From positions 1,188,001-1,252,000 of the forward strand of contig NZ_CP012945.1 in the NCBI RefSeq assembly GCF_001402915.1: 64,000 bases of DNA, given 5' to 3'. The DNA is from Devosia sp. A16 (lineage in GTDB: Bacteria > Pseudomonadota > Alphaproteobacteria > Rhizobiales > Devosiaceae). Shown piece by piece: positions 36,557-45,445 of the stretch (position 1 is its first letter; every line of letters starts with the position of its first letter). A model generated the notes under the pieces. It saw only the letters and a program-made list of their open reading frames with translations. It was not told where the DNA came from and ran no database searches. Made by a program: the position numbers and the translations under genes.

Positions 36557-37149
36557 GTAACCGGCGCCTTTTTCTCGAAGTTGCGCACGCCATGCTCGGT
36601 GACGATGGCGTCGAGCGGCACATCGTGCGCCTCGCGCGGGATCAGGTCCACCTCCTGCAAGGCGAAGGCGAAACCGATGAGACGCGGACGCTTTTCGAGG
36701 CTCGCCAGCGTGCGGTCGTAATAGCCGCCGCCATAGCCGAGGCGGGTGCCATATCTGTCGAAACCGAGCAGCGGCATCAGGATGACGTCAGGCACCGCCC
36801 GCGGCGCTTCCTCGGCTGGCGCCAACGTGCCGAAGCCGGCCTCGTAAAGCGGCGCGCCGTCCTCCCACAGACGCAATTCCAACGGCTGCTCGTCGCCCAG
36901 CACAACCGGAAGGCAGACCGGCTGGCCGGCATCCATCAGGCGAGCGACTACGGATTTGACGTCCATCTCGTCGCGGATCGGCCAGTAGCCGGCAACCACT
37001 TCGTCCTTCTGGAGCGGCACGCCTTCGAAGAAATGCGCTGCCGCCGCCTTGGCGGCGTCGCTGCGCAGTGACGGGTGAAAGGCCTTCCGCCGCTTGTGCG
37101 CTTCGGCGCGAAGCGCCGCTTTCGCCTGTTCGATCTTTGCGTCGCTCAT
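36553..37149 (-). CDS. 5-formyltetrahydrofolate cyclo-ligase
   Basis: Enzyme (198 aa) that converts 5-formyl-THF to 5,10-methenyl-THF with ATP, returning storage folate to the one-carbon pool. N-terminal ALRAEAHKRRKAFHP, then GYWPIRDEMDV and the C-terminal nucleotide/folate site DVILMPLLGFDRYGTRLGYGGGYYDRTLA. Complete. In proteobacteria this gene commonly sits directly downstream of the 6S RNA gene, and the upstream sequence here fits that. Confidence 0.95.
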   Translation of the reverse strand: MSDAKIEQAKAALRAEAHKRRKAFHPSLRSDAAKAAAAHFFEGVPLQKDEVVAGYWPIRDEMDVKSVVARLMDAGQPVCLPVVLGDEQPLELRLWEDGAPLYEAGFGTLAPAEEAPRAVPDVILMPLLGFDRYGTRLGYGGGYYDRTLASLEKRPRLIGFAFALQEVDLIPREAHDVPLDAIVTEHGVRNFEKKAPVT

Positions 37150-37217
37150 CGGGCCTTCTGGAGCGGAATCCGGAAAGTGCAGGCTCTTGCGGTTTGATCC
37201 CGCAACTCGGTCAACCG

Positions 37218-37376
37218 AGAAATCCAGGTGCCGCCCTGGCCGTGGGATACAGATCCTGGGAACCTACTTTCGTAGGTGGGCGCCGTATGTCCGAACCCAC
37301 GGGTCCGGTCAGGTACAGCTCCCTTAAGGATCAGTACGGCCCCAGGGAAAAATGATCCAGCACGCACCGGGCAGCA
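37218..37376 (-). ncRNA. ssrS: Probable 6S RNA
   Basis: The region upstream of the 5-formyltetrahydrofolate cyclo-ligase gene folds, on the minus strand, into a long closed rod of about 155-160 bases. CCCTGG/CCGT near 37346-37335 pairs with ACGG/CCAGGG near 37243-37234; GATCCT...GGGA (37332-37320) pairs with TCCC..AGGATC (37262-37251). A central CCTAC-GAAA-GTAGG hairpin (37263-37276) and an apical GTGGG...CCCAC stem (37278-37300) complete it. Size, location and the closing-stem/bubble/loop plan match 6S RNA, which binds housekeeping RNA polymerase in stationary phase. Ends are approximate. Confidence 0.7.
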
Positions 37377-37381
37377 CCCAC

Positions 37382-37411
37382 AATATAGGGTCGCTCGGCC
37401 GTCAACGCCAA
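37382..37411 (-). promoter_or_regulatory. Promoter of the probable 6S RNA
   Basis: Minus-strand -35 TTGGCG (37406-37411) and -10 TATATT (37382-37387) with an 18-base spacer predict a start near 37375, just before the closing stem of the RNA. A TTGACG at 37400-37405 is too close to the -10. Confidence 0.5.
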
Positions 37412-37573
37412 GCGCTTCTTTCCATTTCCACCTGCGGCGCGGCCACGATCGGGAAAAGCTGCAGACATTTGAGGCTCGATCTCGCGACCAACCGAAAACT
37501 TTGGACGAGAGGGCGATGCAACCGGACGCAGTCCTGCCCTATATCACTCGGACAAAAGGCTTGAGGGGCGGGC

Positions 37574-39274
37574 ATGGTTTCACGGATCCTCCTGGTGATG
37601 ATCGCCGCCATCGCGGTCACCATCTTCGCGGAGCGGCGCAACATTCAGGCGCCGTTGCTACTGGCGCTGGTCGGTCTCGCCGCCTCGTTCATTCCCGGCC
37701 TGCCGCGGCTGGAGCTCGAACCCGAGATCATCCTCACCGTGGTGCTGCCGCCGCTGCTCTACTCGGCGGCGACGGAGTTCTCCTTCATCAGTTTCATCAG
37801 GCGGCTCCCCTCGATCATCAACCTGGGGGTGATCCTGGTGTTGGTGACGACTTTCGTCGTCGGCGCGGTGTCCGCCTCGATCATTCCCGGCATGACGCTC
37901 GCGGTTGCGACGGTGCTGGCGGCGGTGGTCTCACCGCCCGATGCGGTGACCGCGGTGGCGGTCGGACGCAAGCTGGGGCTCCCCAGCCGCATGATGACGG
38001 TGCTGAAGGGCGAGAGCCTGATCAACGACGCCGCGGCGTTGACGCTGTTCGCCTTCGCCACGGCAACGGTGACCGGGCGCCACCTGTTCATCGACAATGG
38101 CTTGCTCTACTTCATCTACGCGGTCGTCGTCGGCATCTTCATCGGCATGGTGATCGGCGCCATCGTCCACCGCACCAGGCTGCGCATGAGCAATGCCTCG
38201 CTCGTCACCGTGCTCTCCGTGCTGGTGCCGTTCGCCGCCTATCTGGTCGCCGAAGAAGTCGGCGCTTCGGGCGTCCTCGCCGTGGTCGCGGCGGGGTTCT
38301 CGCTGGGGCACAACTCCACCGAGGCCGGCTATGCCGCCCGCATCCAGGAGCGGCAGTTCTGGCGCACCGCCGATGCGCTGCTCGAAGCCTTCGTCTTCGC
38401 CTATATCGGCCTGCAGATGAAGTTCGTCATCGACGAGGCGACGGCCACCGGCTTCAGCCTCATCGAGCTGCTCGGCCTGTCGCTGGTCGTGCTCGTCGCG
38501 GTGATCCTCGTGCGCATCGCCTGGGTATTCGGCACCGGCTTCGTCTCGCGCTGGCAGACCCGTCGGGTCCGCGAGTCGATTGCCCGCATCAAGGCCGGCG
38601 AGGAACCGCCACGGCGCTTCGGTCGCCGCCGTGACGGCCGCTTCGAACGCCGCCGGGAGATGCTGCGGCAGGGCGGCTACGATGTCCCCGAGCCGTTCAG
38701 CTGGCAGGAGAACCTCGTCATCTCGTGGACGGGCATGCGGGGCGTGGTCACCCTTGCCGCCGCCGCCGGTATTCCACTGCTGACGCTCTCGGGCGAGGCA
38801 TTTCCGGGGCGCGACATCATCCAGTTCGTCGCCTTTGCCGTCACCATCGGCACCTTGCTGGTGCAGGGTCTCACCCTGCCCTGGCTGATCAACCGGCTCG
38901 GCATCTCCGACCCGGCCGAGGACAAGTACCGCGCCGCCCAGCATGCAGTCGCCCGCGACATTGCCGATGCCGCCGGCCGGGCGGCGATCACCGCCTTCCG
39001 CGACGGACAGACCGACCCCAAGGCCCGCGCTGCCGCCGAGCAGATGCTGAAGCGCGCCAGCATCGAGGATGCTGCGGAACGCCAATCACATACCGAGCAC
39101 GACACCATGGTGCTCGAACTCGGCCGCACCGTGCTCGAGGCGCGGCGCGCCGCTCTGGTGGCGGCCCGCGACGAACGCAAGCTCGACGACGAGGTGCTGC
39201 GCGAGATCATGGAAGAGATCGACCTGCAGCAGGCGGTGCTGGCCAACTGGGAACCAGGCCGGTTCAGCGGTTGA
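37574..39274 (+). CDS. CPA1-family Na+/H+ antiporter
   Basis: Inner-membrane monovalent cation/proton antiporter (566 aa) with about 12 membrane segments in the first 400 residues and a cytosolic C-terminal tail. Family signatures: VVSPPDAVTAVAVGRKLGLP with the exchange-site Asp, LKGESLINDAAALTLF, and TGMRGVVTLAAAAGIPLL. It would extrude Na+ and help pH and salt tolerance. Transcribed away from the 6S RNA. The exact ion is not readable from sequence. Confidence 0.93.
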   Translation: MVSRILLVMIAAIAVTIFAERRNIQAPLLLALVGLAASFIPGLPRLELEPEIILTVVLPPLLYSAATEFSFISFIRRLPSIINLGVILVLVTTFVVGAVSASIIPGMTLAVATVLAAVVSPPDAVTAVAVGRKLGLPSRMMTVLKGESLINDAAALTLFAFATATVTGRHLFIDNGLLYFIYAVVVGIFIGMVIGAIVHRTRLRMSNASLVTVLSVLVPFAAYLVAEEVGASGVLAVVAAGFSLGHNSTEAGYAARIQERQFWRTADALLEAFVFAYIGLQMKFVIDEATATGFSLIELLGLSLVVLVAVILVRIAWVFGTGFVSRWQTRRVRESIARIKAGEEPPRRFGRRRDGRFERRREMLRQGGYDVPEPFSWQENLVISWTGMRGVVTLAAAAGIPLLTLSGEAFPGRDIIQFVAFAVTIGTLLVQGLTLPWLINRLGISDPAEDKYRAAQHAVARDIADAAGRAAITAFRDGQTDPKARAAAEQMLKRASIEDAAERQSHTEHDTMVLELGRTVLEARRAALVAARDERKLDDEVLREIMEEIDLQQAVLANWEPGRFSG

Positions 39275-39364
39275 AGCAATACGCACAACACCGGTGATCG
39301 CGACAACCACACGGTAACGCGCGTTGACTAGCCTTCAGCCGGTCAGGAGACGCCCCACCGCATC

Positions 39365-40966
39365 ATGGAGCAAGCGCTGAACCCGGATCTGCAGTTGACC
39401 GAAGCGCGCCGTCTCGGCCGCTCCGGCGAGCCGGCTGCCGCGCTGAGGGTTGCACGGCAGGTGGCCGAGCTGACGACCGAAGACGCGACGCGCCTCGCCG
39501 CGCTGCTGCGGGTCGCCTGGCACAGCCTGCAACTGGGTGAGGCCAATGCGGGTCTGGCCGCCGCGGTGGCGGCCCGCCGCCTCGCCGAAGAGCTCGGCAA
39601 TGCGGACCGTCGGGCCGCGGCGCACTCGCTTGCCGCCTGGCTGCTGCTGGAACTCGGGCTGACCGACGAGGCCTATCTCGAGGCCGACACGGCGGTGGCG
39701 ATGGCAGAAGCGGACGGCGCGCCGCTGACCTTGGCCCACGCCCTCAACAGCAAGGGGATGGCGCTCCTCTACTCCCAGCATGCCGATCTTGCCGAGCAGC
39801 ATTTCCGCTGGGCCGTGAAGGTTGCCGGAGAGGTGGAAGATGCCTCCGCGCTGTCGTTGTTTCTCAGTAATCTCGCTTACGCGCTCGCCGACCTGGCAGA
39901 CGGCCGGGAACGAGCCGGCGACCCCGAGGAGGCAAAAAAGCACCGCAACCTGGCGGTGGACCTGGGCATCGAGGCGGTGGACACCGCCCGGAGCTGCGGC
40001 GATGGCTGGATGCTGCGGCTCGCGCTCACCAACACGGTGGAGTATCTGGGCTTGCAGGGGCAGCTCGAGATGGCCCGGGCGCTGCTGCTGCAGTGGCCCC
40101 AGACACCCGGCACCCCCGGTATCCGCGAGACAGTCCACCATCTCTATACCGACGGCGAGTTGCGGATGCGCGAGGGCGATCTCGAGGGCGCGAGGCGAAT
40201 GTGCTCGGAAGCCTTCGATCTCGCTGAAGCCAGCGGGCACACCGACCACCAGATGAACTGTCTGAGGCGCCTCGCCGAGATTGCCGAACGGGCCGGCGAT
40301 CTGGCGACCGCGCTCTACAACTTCAAGCGCTACCACGACAGCTACCGCCGCAACGAAGGCGAGCAGGCGCGACGACGGGCTCAGGCGGCCCAGATCCATT
40401 TCGAAAGCCAGCACCACCGCGCCGAAGCCGAACGTCTGGCAGCCGAAGTGCTCCGCGATCCGCTGACCGGCATCGCCAATCGCCGCGCCCTTGAACAGCA
40501 GCTGCAGGCCGTGGCGGGCGAACCTCACAGCATCGCCATCGTCGACATCGACCACTTCAAGGCGATCAACGACAACCACTCGCATATGCTCGGCGATGAG
40601 GTGCTGCGGCAGGTCTCGCGCCTGCTGGACGGCGTCCCGGCGAGCCTGGCGGCCCGGTTGGGCGGGGAGGAGTTCGCCCTGTTGTTCAGCGGCAATGATC
40701 GGAACGATCGTGAAGCCTGCGAGGCCGTGCGGCGCGAAATCGCCGACTACCCCTGGTCGCGGCTTGCGCCAGGCCTGGCTGTCACCGTGAGTATCGGCCT
40801 TGCCGCCGCCGAAGCGAACGCACCGGAGCCCGCACTGGCCCGTGCCGACCGCCGCCTCTATGCGGCGAAATCCGCCGGCCGGAACCGTGTGGTGGCCGAT
40901 GATGCGGTGAGCGAGGCCAGGGCAATCGCCCATAGGGCGCAACGATCGCCACGATATGCCGCCTGA
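39365..40966 (+). CDS. Cytosolic TPR-GGDEF protein
   Basis: Probable diguanylate cyclase (533 aa) without membrane segments. Residues 1-340 are helical TPR-like repeats (ALNSKGMALLYSQHADLAEQ, LYTDGELRMREGDLEGARRM), a coiled linker (RRRAQAAQIHFESQHHRAEA) follows and the GGDEF domain starts near 365 (DPLTGIANRRALEQQLQ). The catalytic motif is GGEEF at 433-437. Unlike the two GGDEF genes upstream, the RxxD inhibitory site is absent (PASLAARL precedes the motif). The TPR part probably senses a protein partner. Confidence 0.9.
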   Translation: MEQALNPDLQLTEARRLGRSGEPAAALRVARQVAELTTEDATRLAALLRVAWHSLQLGEANAGLAAAVAARRLAEELGNADRRAAAHSLAAWLLLELGLTDEAYLEADTAVAMAEADGAPLTLAHALNSKGMALLYSQHADLAEQHFRWAVKVAGEVEDASALSLFLSNLAYALADLADGRERAGDPEEAKKHRNLAVDLGIEAVDTARSCGDGWMLRLALTNTVEYLGLQGQLEMARALLLQWPQTPGTPGIRETVHHLYTDGELRMREGDLEGARRMCSEAFDLAEASGHTDHQMNCLRRLAEIAERAGDLATALYNFKRYHDSYRRNEGEQARRRAQAAQIHFESQHHRAEAERLAAEVLRDPLTGIANRRALEQQLQAVAGEPHSIAIVDIDHFKAINDNHSHMLGDEVLRQVSRLLDGVPASLAARLGGEEFALLFSGNDRNDREACEAVRREIADYPWSRLAPGLAVTVSIGLAAAEANAPEPALARADRRLYAAKSAGRNRVVADDAVSEARAIAHRAQRSPRYAA

Positions 40967-40978
40967 CCCGAAGCAAGC

Positions 40979-41275
40979 TCAGTGACCAAGCAGGCTGATC
41001 CAGTCGACACTGCCGTGCAGCACGCGCAGCACGAGTAGTTCGCCGTCGCGGATCGCATAAAGGATATGGTGCGACTCATACCGGTAGAGGCGTACCGGCG
41101 GGTTGATCTCGTCGTGCTCTCGACCAAGCATTGGATAGTCCCCGAGGCGGTCGATAGCGCCTTGCAGCCGTCCACTGTACTCCTCACTGAGCTTCAGCCC
41201 GTAAGTGAGCACCCCGTAGACGAAAATGTCGGTGATGTCCTGTTCTGCGTCCGGCGTCAGCCTAAGCCGCATCAC
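40979..41275 (-). CDS. parE: ParE/RelE-type toxin
   Basis: Type II toxin (98 aa) of the RelE/ParE fold: LRLTPDAEQDITDIFVYGVL, LGDYPMLGREHDEI, VRLYRYESHHILYAI and LVLRVLHGSVDW. ParE members poison DNA gyrase. The start overlaps the end of the antitoxin gene by 14 bases. ParE assignment rests on the HHILYAI-type core and the ParD-type partner. Confidence 0.88.
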   Translation of the reverse strand: MMRLRLTPDAEQDITDIFVYGVLTYGLKLSEEYSGRLQGAIDRLGDYPMLGREHDEINPPVRLYRYESHHILYAIRDGELLVLRVLHGSVDWISLLGH

Positions 41276-41525
41276 GAGCCTTCAATGCCGCCATCGCTTT
41301 CACCCTGGCTTCGGCAAAAACCTCCTCGATCGATTTGTCACTGATGCCACTGGCCAGCGCATCGTCGACGACTTGCTGCAGCTTGCTGATAGCCTCGCGC
41401 CGAGCCTGATCGCGCCGCACCAGGTCGCGCACGTAGTCGCTGGCGTTGGCGTAGCGACCGTCGGCGGTCTGCTCCTCAACCCATTGTTTCATCTTGTCGG
41501 GCAGCGAGATGTTCATGGTAGCCAT
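41262..41525 (-). CDS. parD: ParD-family antitoxin
   Basis: Ribbon-helix-helix antitoxin (87 aa): MATMNISLPDKMKQWVEEQ forms the DNA-binding strand and helix, GRYANASDYVRDLVRRDQ the second helix, and the rest binds the toxin. AAGGAG lies 8 bases before the ATG at 41525, so the longer frame from 41549 is not used. A perfect palindrome 33 bases upstream is the likely operator. Confidence 0.9.
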   Translation of the reverse strand: MATMNISLPDKMKQWVEEQTADGRYANASDYVRDLVRRDQARREAISKLQQVVDDALASGISDKSIEEVFAEARVKAMAALKARDAA

Positions 41526-41557
41526 GGCAAGGACTCCTTTGACCCTCACTTAGCAAA

Positions 41558-41578
41558 AATTGGCAAAGTTTGCCAATT
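41558..41578 (-). promoter_or_regulatory. Operator palindrome of parDE
   Basis: Perfect 21-bp palindrome: AATTGGCAAA (41558-41567), a single G, and TTTGCCAATT (41569-41578). It lies just upstream of the antitoxin gene, where ParD autorepression sites are found. It is also 43 bases upstream of the divergent transglycosylase gene and could affect that promoter. Confidence 0.6.
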
Positions 41579-41620
41579 GTCGATGTTGCCGGGACCACGG
41601 GAGCGTCCTACTTTGCCGCG

Positions 41621-42550
41621 ATGCGCGGCAGACACCTGATCGGCCTCGGACTGGCACTTGTGATGGCGGCCCTGAGCTGCGCGGTCCGTGCTGTCGAAAG
41701 CGATCCGGCGCCGGCCAGTCCGCGTTCCTGCTATGCAGCCGATCCGGCGGCGCCGGCCTGGACCGCCATCTGCATCCGGCAGGAGCAGTTCTTTCGCGAT
41801 ACCTGCGCGGCGATCCAGCTCTACGCCTGGCGCGCGCGGTTGCCGGCAGGATACTTCGCGCGGCTGATCTGGCAGGAAAGCCGCTTCGACCCGTTCGCTC
41901 TCAGCACCGCCGGGGCCCAGGGGATCGCGCAGTTCATTCCCTCGACCGCCCGTATTCGCGGGCTGCGCAACGCCTTCGATCCGAGCGAGGCGCTGGCGAA
42001 GTCGGCCGAATACCTGCGCTTCCTCACCGACAAGTTCGGCAATCTCGGGTTGGCGGCGGTCGCCTATAATGGCGGAGAAGGTCGCGCTGCCGGATATGCG
42101 AGGGCGGGCAGCTACCTGCCGGCCGAAACCCGCTTCTATGTCGAGATCATCACCGGCCGCGATCCCGATGCCTGGCTCGCGGAGGTGCCGCCCGAGGTCG
42201 ACTATGCCATCGGCAAGAACGAGCCCTTCATCGATGCCTGCGTCAAGATGGCCGAGGCCGAGCAGGTGCCCAGGCTCGACCGGCAACCCAGCGAATGGAA
42301 GCCGTGGGGCGTGCTCCTCGCGCAGAACTTCTCGCAGGGTGTCGCCATCCGCCGTTTCGAGCGGGTGCAGGCGAGCCACCCCAGGTTGCTGGGCGGCGAG
42401 AAACTGATGCTGCTGATGGCGCGCAACCCCAATTTCGGCCCACGGCTCAGGCACTACGCCATGATCGGTCGCGACAACCGCGCCGACGCAGATGCTTTGT
42501 GCGCAAAACTGCAGGCCGCCGGCGGCGCCTGCATCGTCAGGAAAAACTAG
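41621..42550 (+). CDS. Lytic transglycosylase with C-terminal SPOR-like region
   Basis: Exported murein lytic transglycosylase (309 aa) of the SLT/Slt70-like fold. A signal segment (HLIGLGLALVMAALSCAVRA) precedes the catalytic domain: Glu in LIWQESRFDPFA, GAQGIAQFIPSTA, and AVAYNGGEGR. The C-terminus (PWGVLLAQNFSQGVAIRRFE, then DADALCAKLQAAGGACIVRK) resembles a SPOR domain, which binds denuded glycan at division sites. It is convergent with zapA, overlapping its stop by 4 bases. Confidence 0.88.
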   Translation: MRGRHLIGLGLALVMAALSCAVRAVESDPAPASPRSCYAADPAAPAWTAICIRQEQFFRDTCAAIQLYAWRARLPAGYFARLIWQESRFDPFALSTAGAQGIAQFIPSTARIRGLRNAFDPSEALAKSAEYLRFLTDKFGNLGLAAVAYNGGEGRAAGYARAGSYLPAETRFYVEIITGRDPDAWLAEVPPEVDYAIGKNEPFIDACVKMAEAEQVPRLDRQPSEWKPWGVLLAQNFSQGVAIRRFERVQASHPRLLGGEKLMLLMARNPNFGPRLRHYAMIGRDNRADADALCAKLQAAGGACIVRKN

Positions 42551-42924
42551 TTTCCCGCTGCCGCGCCGGTCTCGTCGATGGCGCTCGATATCGCTTCGAT
42601 CTTGCGGGCCGCGTCGTTGAGCCGCTTGGCGAAGCGCCGCTCGAGGTCCTCGGCCTCGTGCGTCAATGCCTCGCCGGCCTGCGTCAGGCTCGCGACATCG
42701 CGCTGCAACTCGGCGATGCGGCGCTCCGCCTCGGCCAGTTCGTCGAGCACGGCGATGCCCGCCATCACCGTCAGCCGGTTGTCGCCGATCTCGCCGAACG
42801 TGCCCTTGAACTGGTCGATATGCTGGTTGAAGCGTTCGGCAAGCCCGAGCAGGTGCTGCTCCTGCCCCTCCTCGCAGGCCATGCGATACTTGCGGCCGTT
42901 GATGTCGACATTGACCTCGGGCAT
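42547..42924 (-). CDS. zapA: Cell division protein ZapA
   Basis: ZapA (125 aa) binds FtsZ and bundles the Z-ring. N-terminal globular part VNVDINGRKYRMACEEGQEQ with LGLAERFNQHIDQFK, then a long coiled coil (LAEAERRIAELQRDVASLTQ) for tetramer formation. It lies 5 bases after the DUF4164 gene. In relatives the 6S RNA and cyclo-ligase come directly after zapA; here five genes intervene. Confidence 0.93.
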   Translation of the reverse strand: MPEVNVDINGRKYRMACEEGQEQHLLGLAERFNQHIDQFKGTFGEIGDNRLTVMAGIAVLDELAEAERRIAELQRDVASLTQAGEALTHEAEDLERRFAKRLNDAARKIEAISSAIDETGAAAGN

Positions 42925-42929
42925 CTGAG

Positions 42930-43229
42930 CTATCCCTTCGCCGATCCGTCCTGGGCCAGCACTTCGCGCACCGACTCCATGGCAACGACGAGGCGCCGGG
43001 CCACTTCGGCCGAGCTGTCATCGAGGCGCTTGGCCTTGGCGCTGACCTTGTCGAGCTCCTGCGCCAGCCGCTGCCGCTCGCTCACCAGCTTCTGCGTGTC
43101 GGACTCGATCCGGCTATGTGCCCGCACCCGGCCGTTGAGGCTGCGCACGCTCGCCTCCAGCCGCGCGAACGCCTTGTCGAGCCGGGTGGCTGCTGCTTCG
43201 TATCCATCCTCGGCGTGCTGCTCGGCCAT
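42930..43229 (-). CDS. DUF4164 family coiled-coil protein
   Basis: Small protein (99 aa), mostly one coiled coil (RLDKAFARLEASVRSLNGRV, RQRLAQELDKVSAKAKRLDD), matching the DUF4164 proteins always found before zapA in rhizobia; function unknown, presumably division related. The ATG at 43229 is chosen because the predicted promoter would start transcription near 43262, so the GTG at 43262 would be leaderless. Confidence 0.82.
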   Translation of the reverse strand: MAEQHAEDGYEAAATRLDKAFARLEASVRSLNGRVRAHSRIESDTQKLVSERQRLAQELDKVSAKAKRLDDSSAEVARRLVVAMESVREVLAQDGSAKG

Positions 43230-43268
43230 CCCGACCCCCGTCGCGAAAAAGGGCGATTCCACTTGGCA

Positions 43269-43298
43269 CTATAGCGCAAAGCTGGCGCAATCTGGCAA
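43269..43298 (-). promoter_or_regulatory. Promoter of the DUF4164-zapA operon
   Basis: Minus-strand -35 TTGCCA (43293-43298) and -10 CTATAG (43269-43274), 18-base spacer, close to the alphaproteobacterial housekeeping consensus. Confidence 0.5.
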
Positions 43299-43320
43299 CG
43301 GCCCCCTCCGGGAGGCGACA

Positions 43321-43349
43321 TTGACAGGTCAAAGGAACCTGCTAAGCGT
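43321..43349 (+). promoter_or_regulatory. Probable tkt promoter
   Basis: TTGACA (43321-43326), 17 bases, AAGCGT (43344-43349) as a poor -10, about 75 bases before the tkt start. The -35 is perfect; the -10 is weak as often in alphaproteobacteria. Confidence 0.4.
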
Positions 43350-43422
43350 CAACCCGCCTCGGCAGGAGGGTTCGAGGCGCCCGGATTTCCGGGCTTCTGT
43401 CCCTTAGCCGAGAGCACCCGCA

Positions 43423-45402
43423 ATGACCAACTCCGCCCAAGCAAATGAGATGGCCAACGCCATCCGTTCCCTCTCCATGGACGCGGTGGAGAAAGCCAAC
43501 TCGGGCCATCCCGGGCTGCCGATGGGCGTGGCGGACATCGCCACGGTGCTGTTCACCAAGGTGATGAAGTTCGATCCCAAGAACCCCTGGTGGCCGGATC
43601 GCGATCGCTTCATCCTGTCAGCCGGTCACGGCTCGATGCTGCTCTACTCGGCGCTCTATCTCCTCGGCTACGAGGATATGACCATCGACCAGATCAAGCA
43701 GTTCCGTCAGCTCGGCTCCAAGACCGCCGGCCATCCGGAATACCATTTCGCCCCGGGCATCGAGACCACCACCGGCCCGCTGGGCCAGGGCATCGCCAAC
43801 TCGGTCGGCTTTGCCGTCGCCGAAGCCAAGCTCGCGGCCGAGTTCGGCTCCGACCTCGTCGACCACTACACCTGGGTGATTGCCGGCGACGGCTGCCTGA
43901 TGGAAGGCGTCAGCCAGGAAGCGATCTCGCTCGCCGGCCACCTCAAGCTCAACAAGCTGGTGGTGATCTGGGACAACAACAACATCACCATCGACGGTCG
44001 CGTGTCCAACGCCGACTCGACCGACCAGATCGCCCGCTTCAAGGCCTGCGGCTGGAACACCATCGAGATCGACGGCCTCGACCAGGCTCAGGTCGAAAGG
44101 GCCCTGCTCGATGCCAAGAAGTCCAAGGACAAGCCGACCCTGATCGCCGCCAAGACCATCATCGGCTATGGCGCGCCCAAGAAGGCGGACTCCCACTCCG
44201 TGCACGGCTCGCCGCTCGGCGCCGAGGAGCTTGCCGGCGCCAAGGCCAGGCTCGGTATCGACTACCCGGCCTTCGAGATCCCCAGCCACACGCTCAATGC
44301 CTGGCGTGCCGCCGGCACCCGTTCCGAGAACGCTCGGGGCGATTGGGAAGGTCGCCTCGCCGCCGCCAAGCCGGAACTGCGCGCCGAGTTCGAGCGCCGC
44401 ATCGCCGGCCGGCTGCCGGCGAACTGGAACGAGACCATCGAAGCCTTCAAGGCCAAGCTGGTTGCCGACAAGCCGAAGGTCGCCACCCGCAAGTCGAGCC
44501 AGATGGCGCTCGAGGTGATCAACAAGGTTCTGCCCGAGACCATCGGCGGCTCGGCCGACCTCACCGGTTCCAACCTCACCAACACCCCCGAGACGCAGCC
44601 GTTCACCGCCGAGGACCATACCGGTCGCTACATGCGCTACGGCATCCGCGAGCACGAGATGGCCGCGGCGATGAACGGCATCGCGCTGCACAAGGGCCTG
44701 ATCCCCTATGGCGGCACCTTCCTGGTGTTCACCGATTATGCCCGCCCGGCCATCCGCCTCTCGGCCATCATGAGCCAGAAGGTCATCTACGTGATGACCC
44801 ACGACTCGATCGGGCTGGGTGAAGACGGCCCGACGCACCAGCCGGTCGAGCACCTTTCGACGCTGCGCGCCATTCCGAACCTCCTGGTGTTCCGCCCGGC
44901 CGACGCCGTGGAAACGCTCGAGTGCTGGCAGCTCGCCATCGAAGCCGAACAGCCCTCGATCCTGGCGCTCAGCCGCCAGAACCTGCCCGCGCTGCGCACC
45001 GAGACGGTCAAGGGCAACCCGTCGGCCAAGGGCGCCTATGTCATCGCCGGCGACAAGGATGCCGACGCGGTGATCTTCGCCACCGGCTCGGAAGTCAGCA
45101 TCGCCGTCGCCAGTCTCGAACTGCTGAAGGCCCAGGGCATCACCGCCAAGGTGGTCTCCGTGCCGAGCCAGGAGCTGTTCTACGCCCAATCGCAGGAATA
45201 TCGCGACAGCGTGATCGGCAAGCCCAAGGCCAGGGTGGCGATCGAAGCCGGCATCGAGATGAGCTGGCTGAAGCTCCTGGGCGACAAGGGCCGCTTCATC
45301 GGCATGCATTCGTTCGGCGCCAGCGCCCCGGCCGAGCAGCTCTATGAGCACTTTGGCATTACGGCGAAAGCCATAGTTGAAGCTGTCATGGCGCAGTTGT
45401 AA
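43423..45402 (+). CDS. tkt: Transketolase
   Basis: Thiamine-diphosphate enzyme (659 aa, normal length) of the pentose-phosphate pathway moving two-carbon units between sugars. Cofactor and metal site [13 protein letters not shown] with the second part [10 protein letters not shown]; substrate His in [10 protein letters not shown] and [10 protein letters not shown]; Pyr domain [11 protein letters not shown]-like [16 protein letters not shown] with the catalytic Glu. Complete. It opens the tkt-gapA-pgk-fba cluster, divergent from zapA. Confidence 0.97.
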   Translation: MTNSAQANEMANAIRSLSMDAVEKANSGHPGLPMGVADIATVLFTKVMKFDPKNPWWPDRDRFILSAGHGSMLLYSALYLLGYEDMTIDQIKQFRQLGSKTAGHPEYHFAPGIETTTGPLGQGIANSVGFAVAEAKLAAEFGSDLVDHYTWVIAGDGCLMEGVSQEAISLAGHLKLNKLVVIWDNNNITIDGRVSNADSTDQIARFKACGWNTIEIDGLDQAQVERALLDAKKSKDKPTLIAAKTIIGYGAPKKADSHSVHGSPLGAEELAGAKARLGIDYPAFEIPSHTLNAWRAAGTRSENARGDWEGRLAAAKPELRAEFERRIAGRLPANWNETIEAFKAKLVADKPKVATRKSSQMALEVINKVLPETIGGSADLTGSNLTNTPETQPFTAEDHTGRYMRYGIREHEMAAAMNGIALHKGLIPYGGTFLVFTDYARPAIRLSAIMSQKVIYVMTHDSIGLGEDGPTHQPVEHLSTLRAIPNLLVFRPADAVETLECWQLAIEAEQPSILALSRQNLPALRTETVKGNPSAKGAYVIAGDKDADAVIFATGSEVSIAVASLELLKAQGITAKVVSVPSQELFYAQSQEYRDSVIGKPKARVAIEAGIEMSWLKLLGDKGRFIGMHSFGASAPAEQLYEHFGITAKAIVEAVMAQL

Positions 45403-45445
45403 GACACCGCGCTCTCCTCCCTTCTGAATTCCTCAAGGAGCCATC

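Noticed and set aside
37218-37376. SRP RNA (4.5S) as an alternative identity for the structured RNA
   Set aside because: The conserved SRP apical loop (GGAAGCAG-type) is not present, and the location upstream of the cyclo-ligase gene suits 6S RNA.
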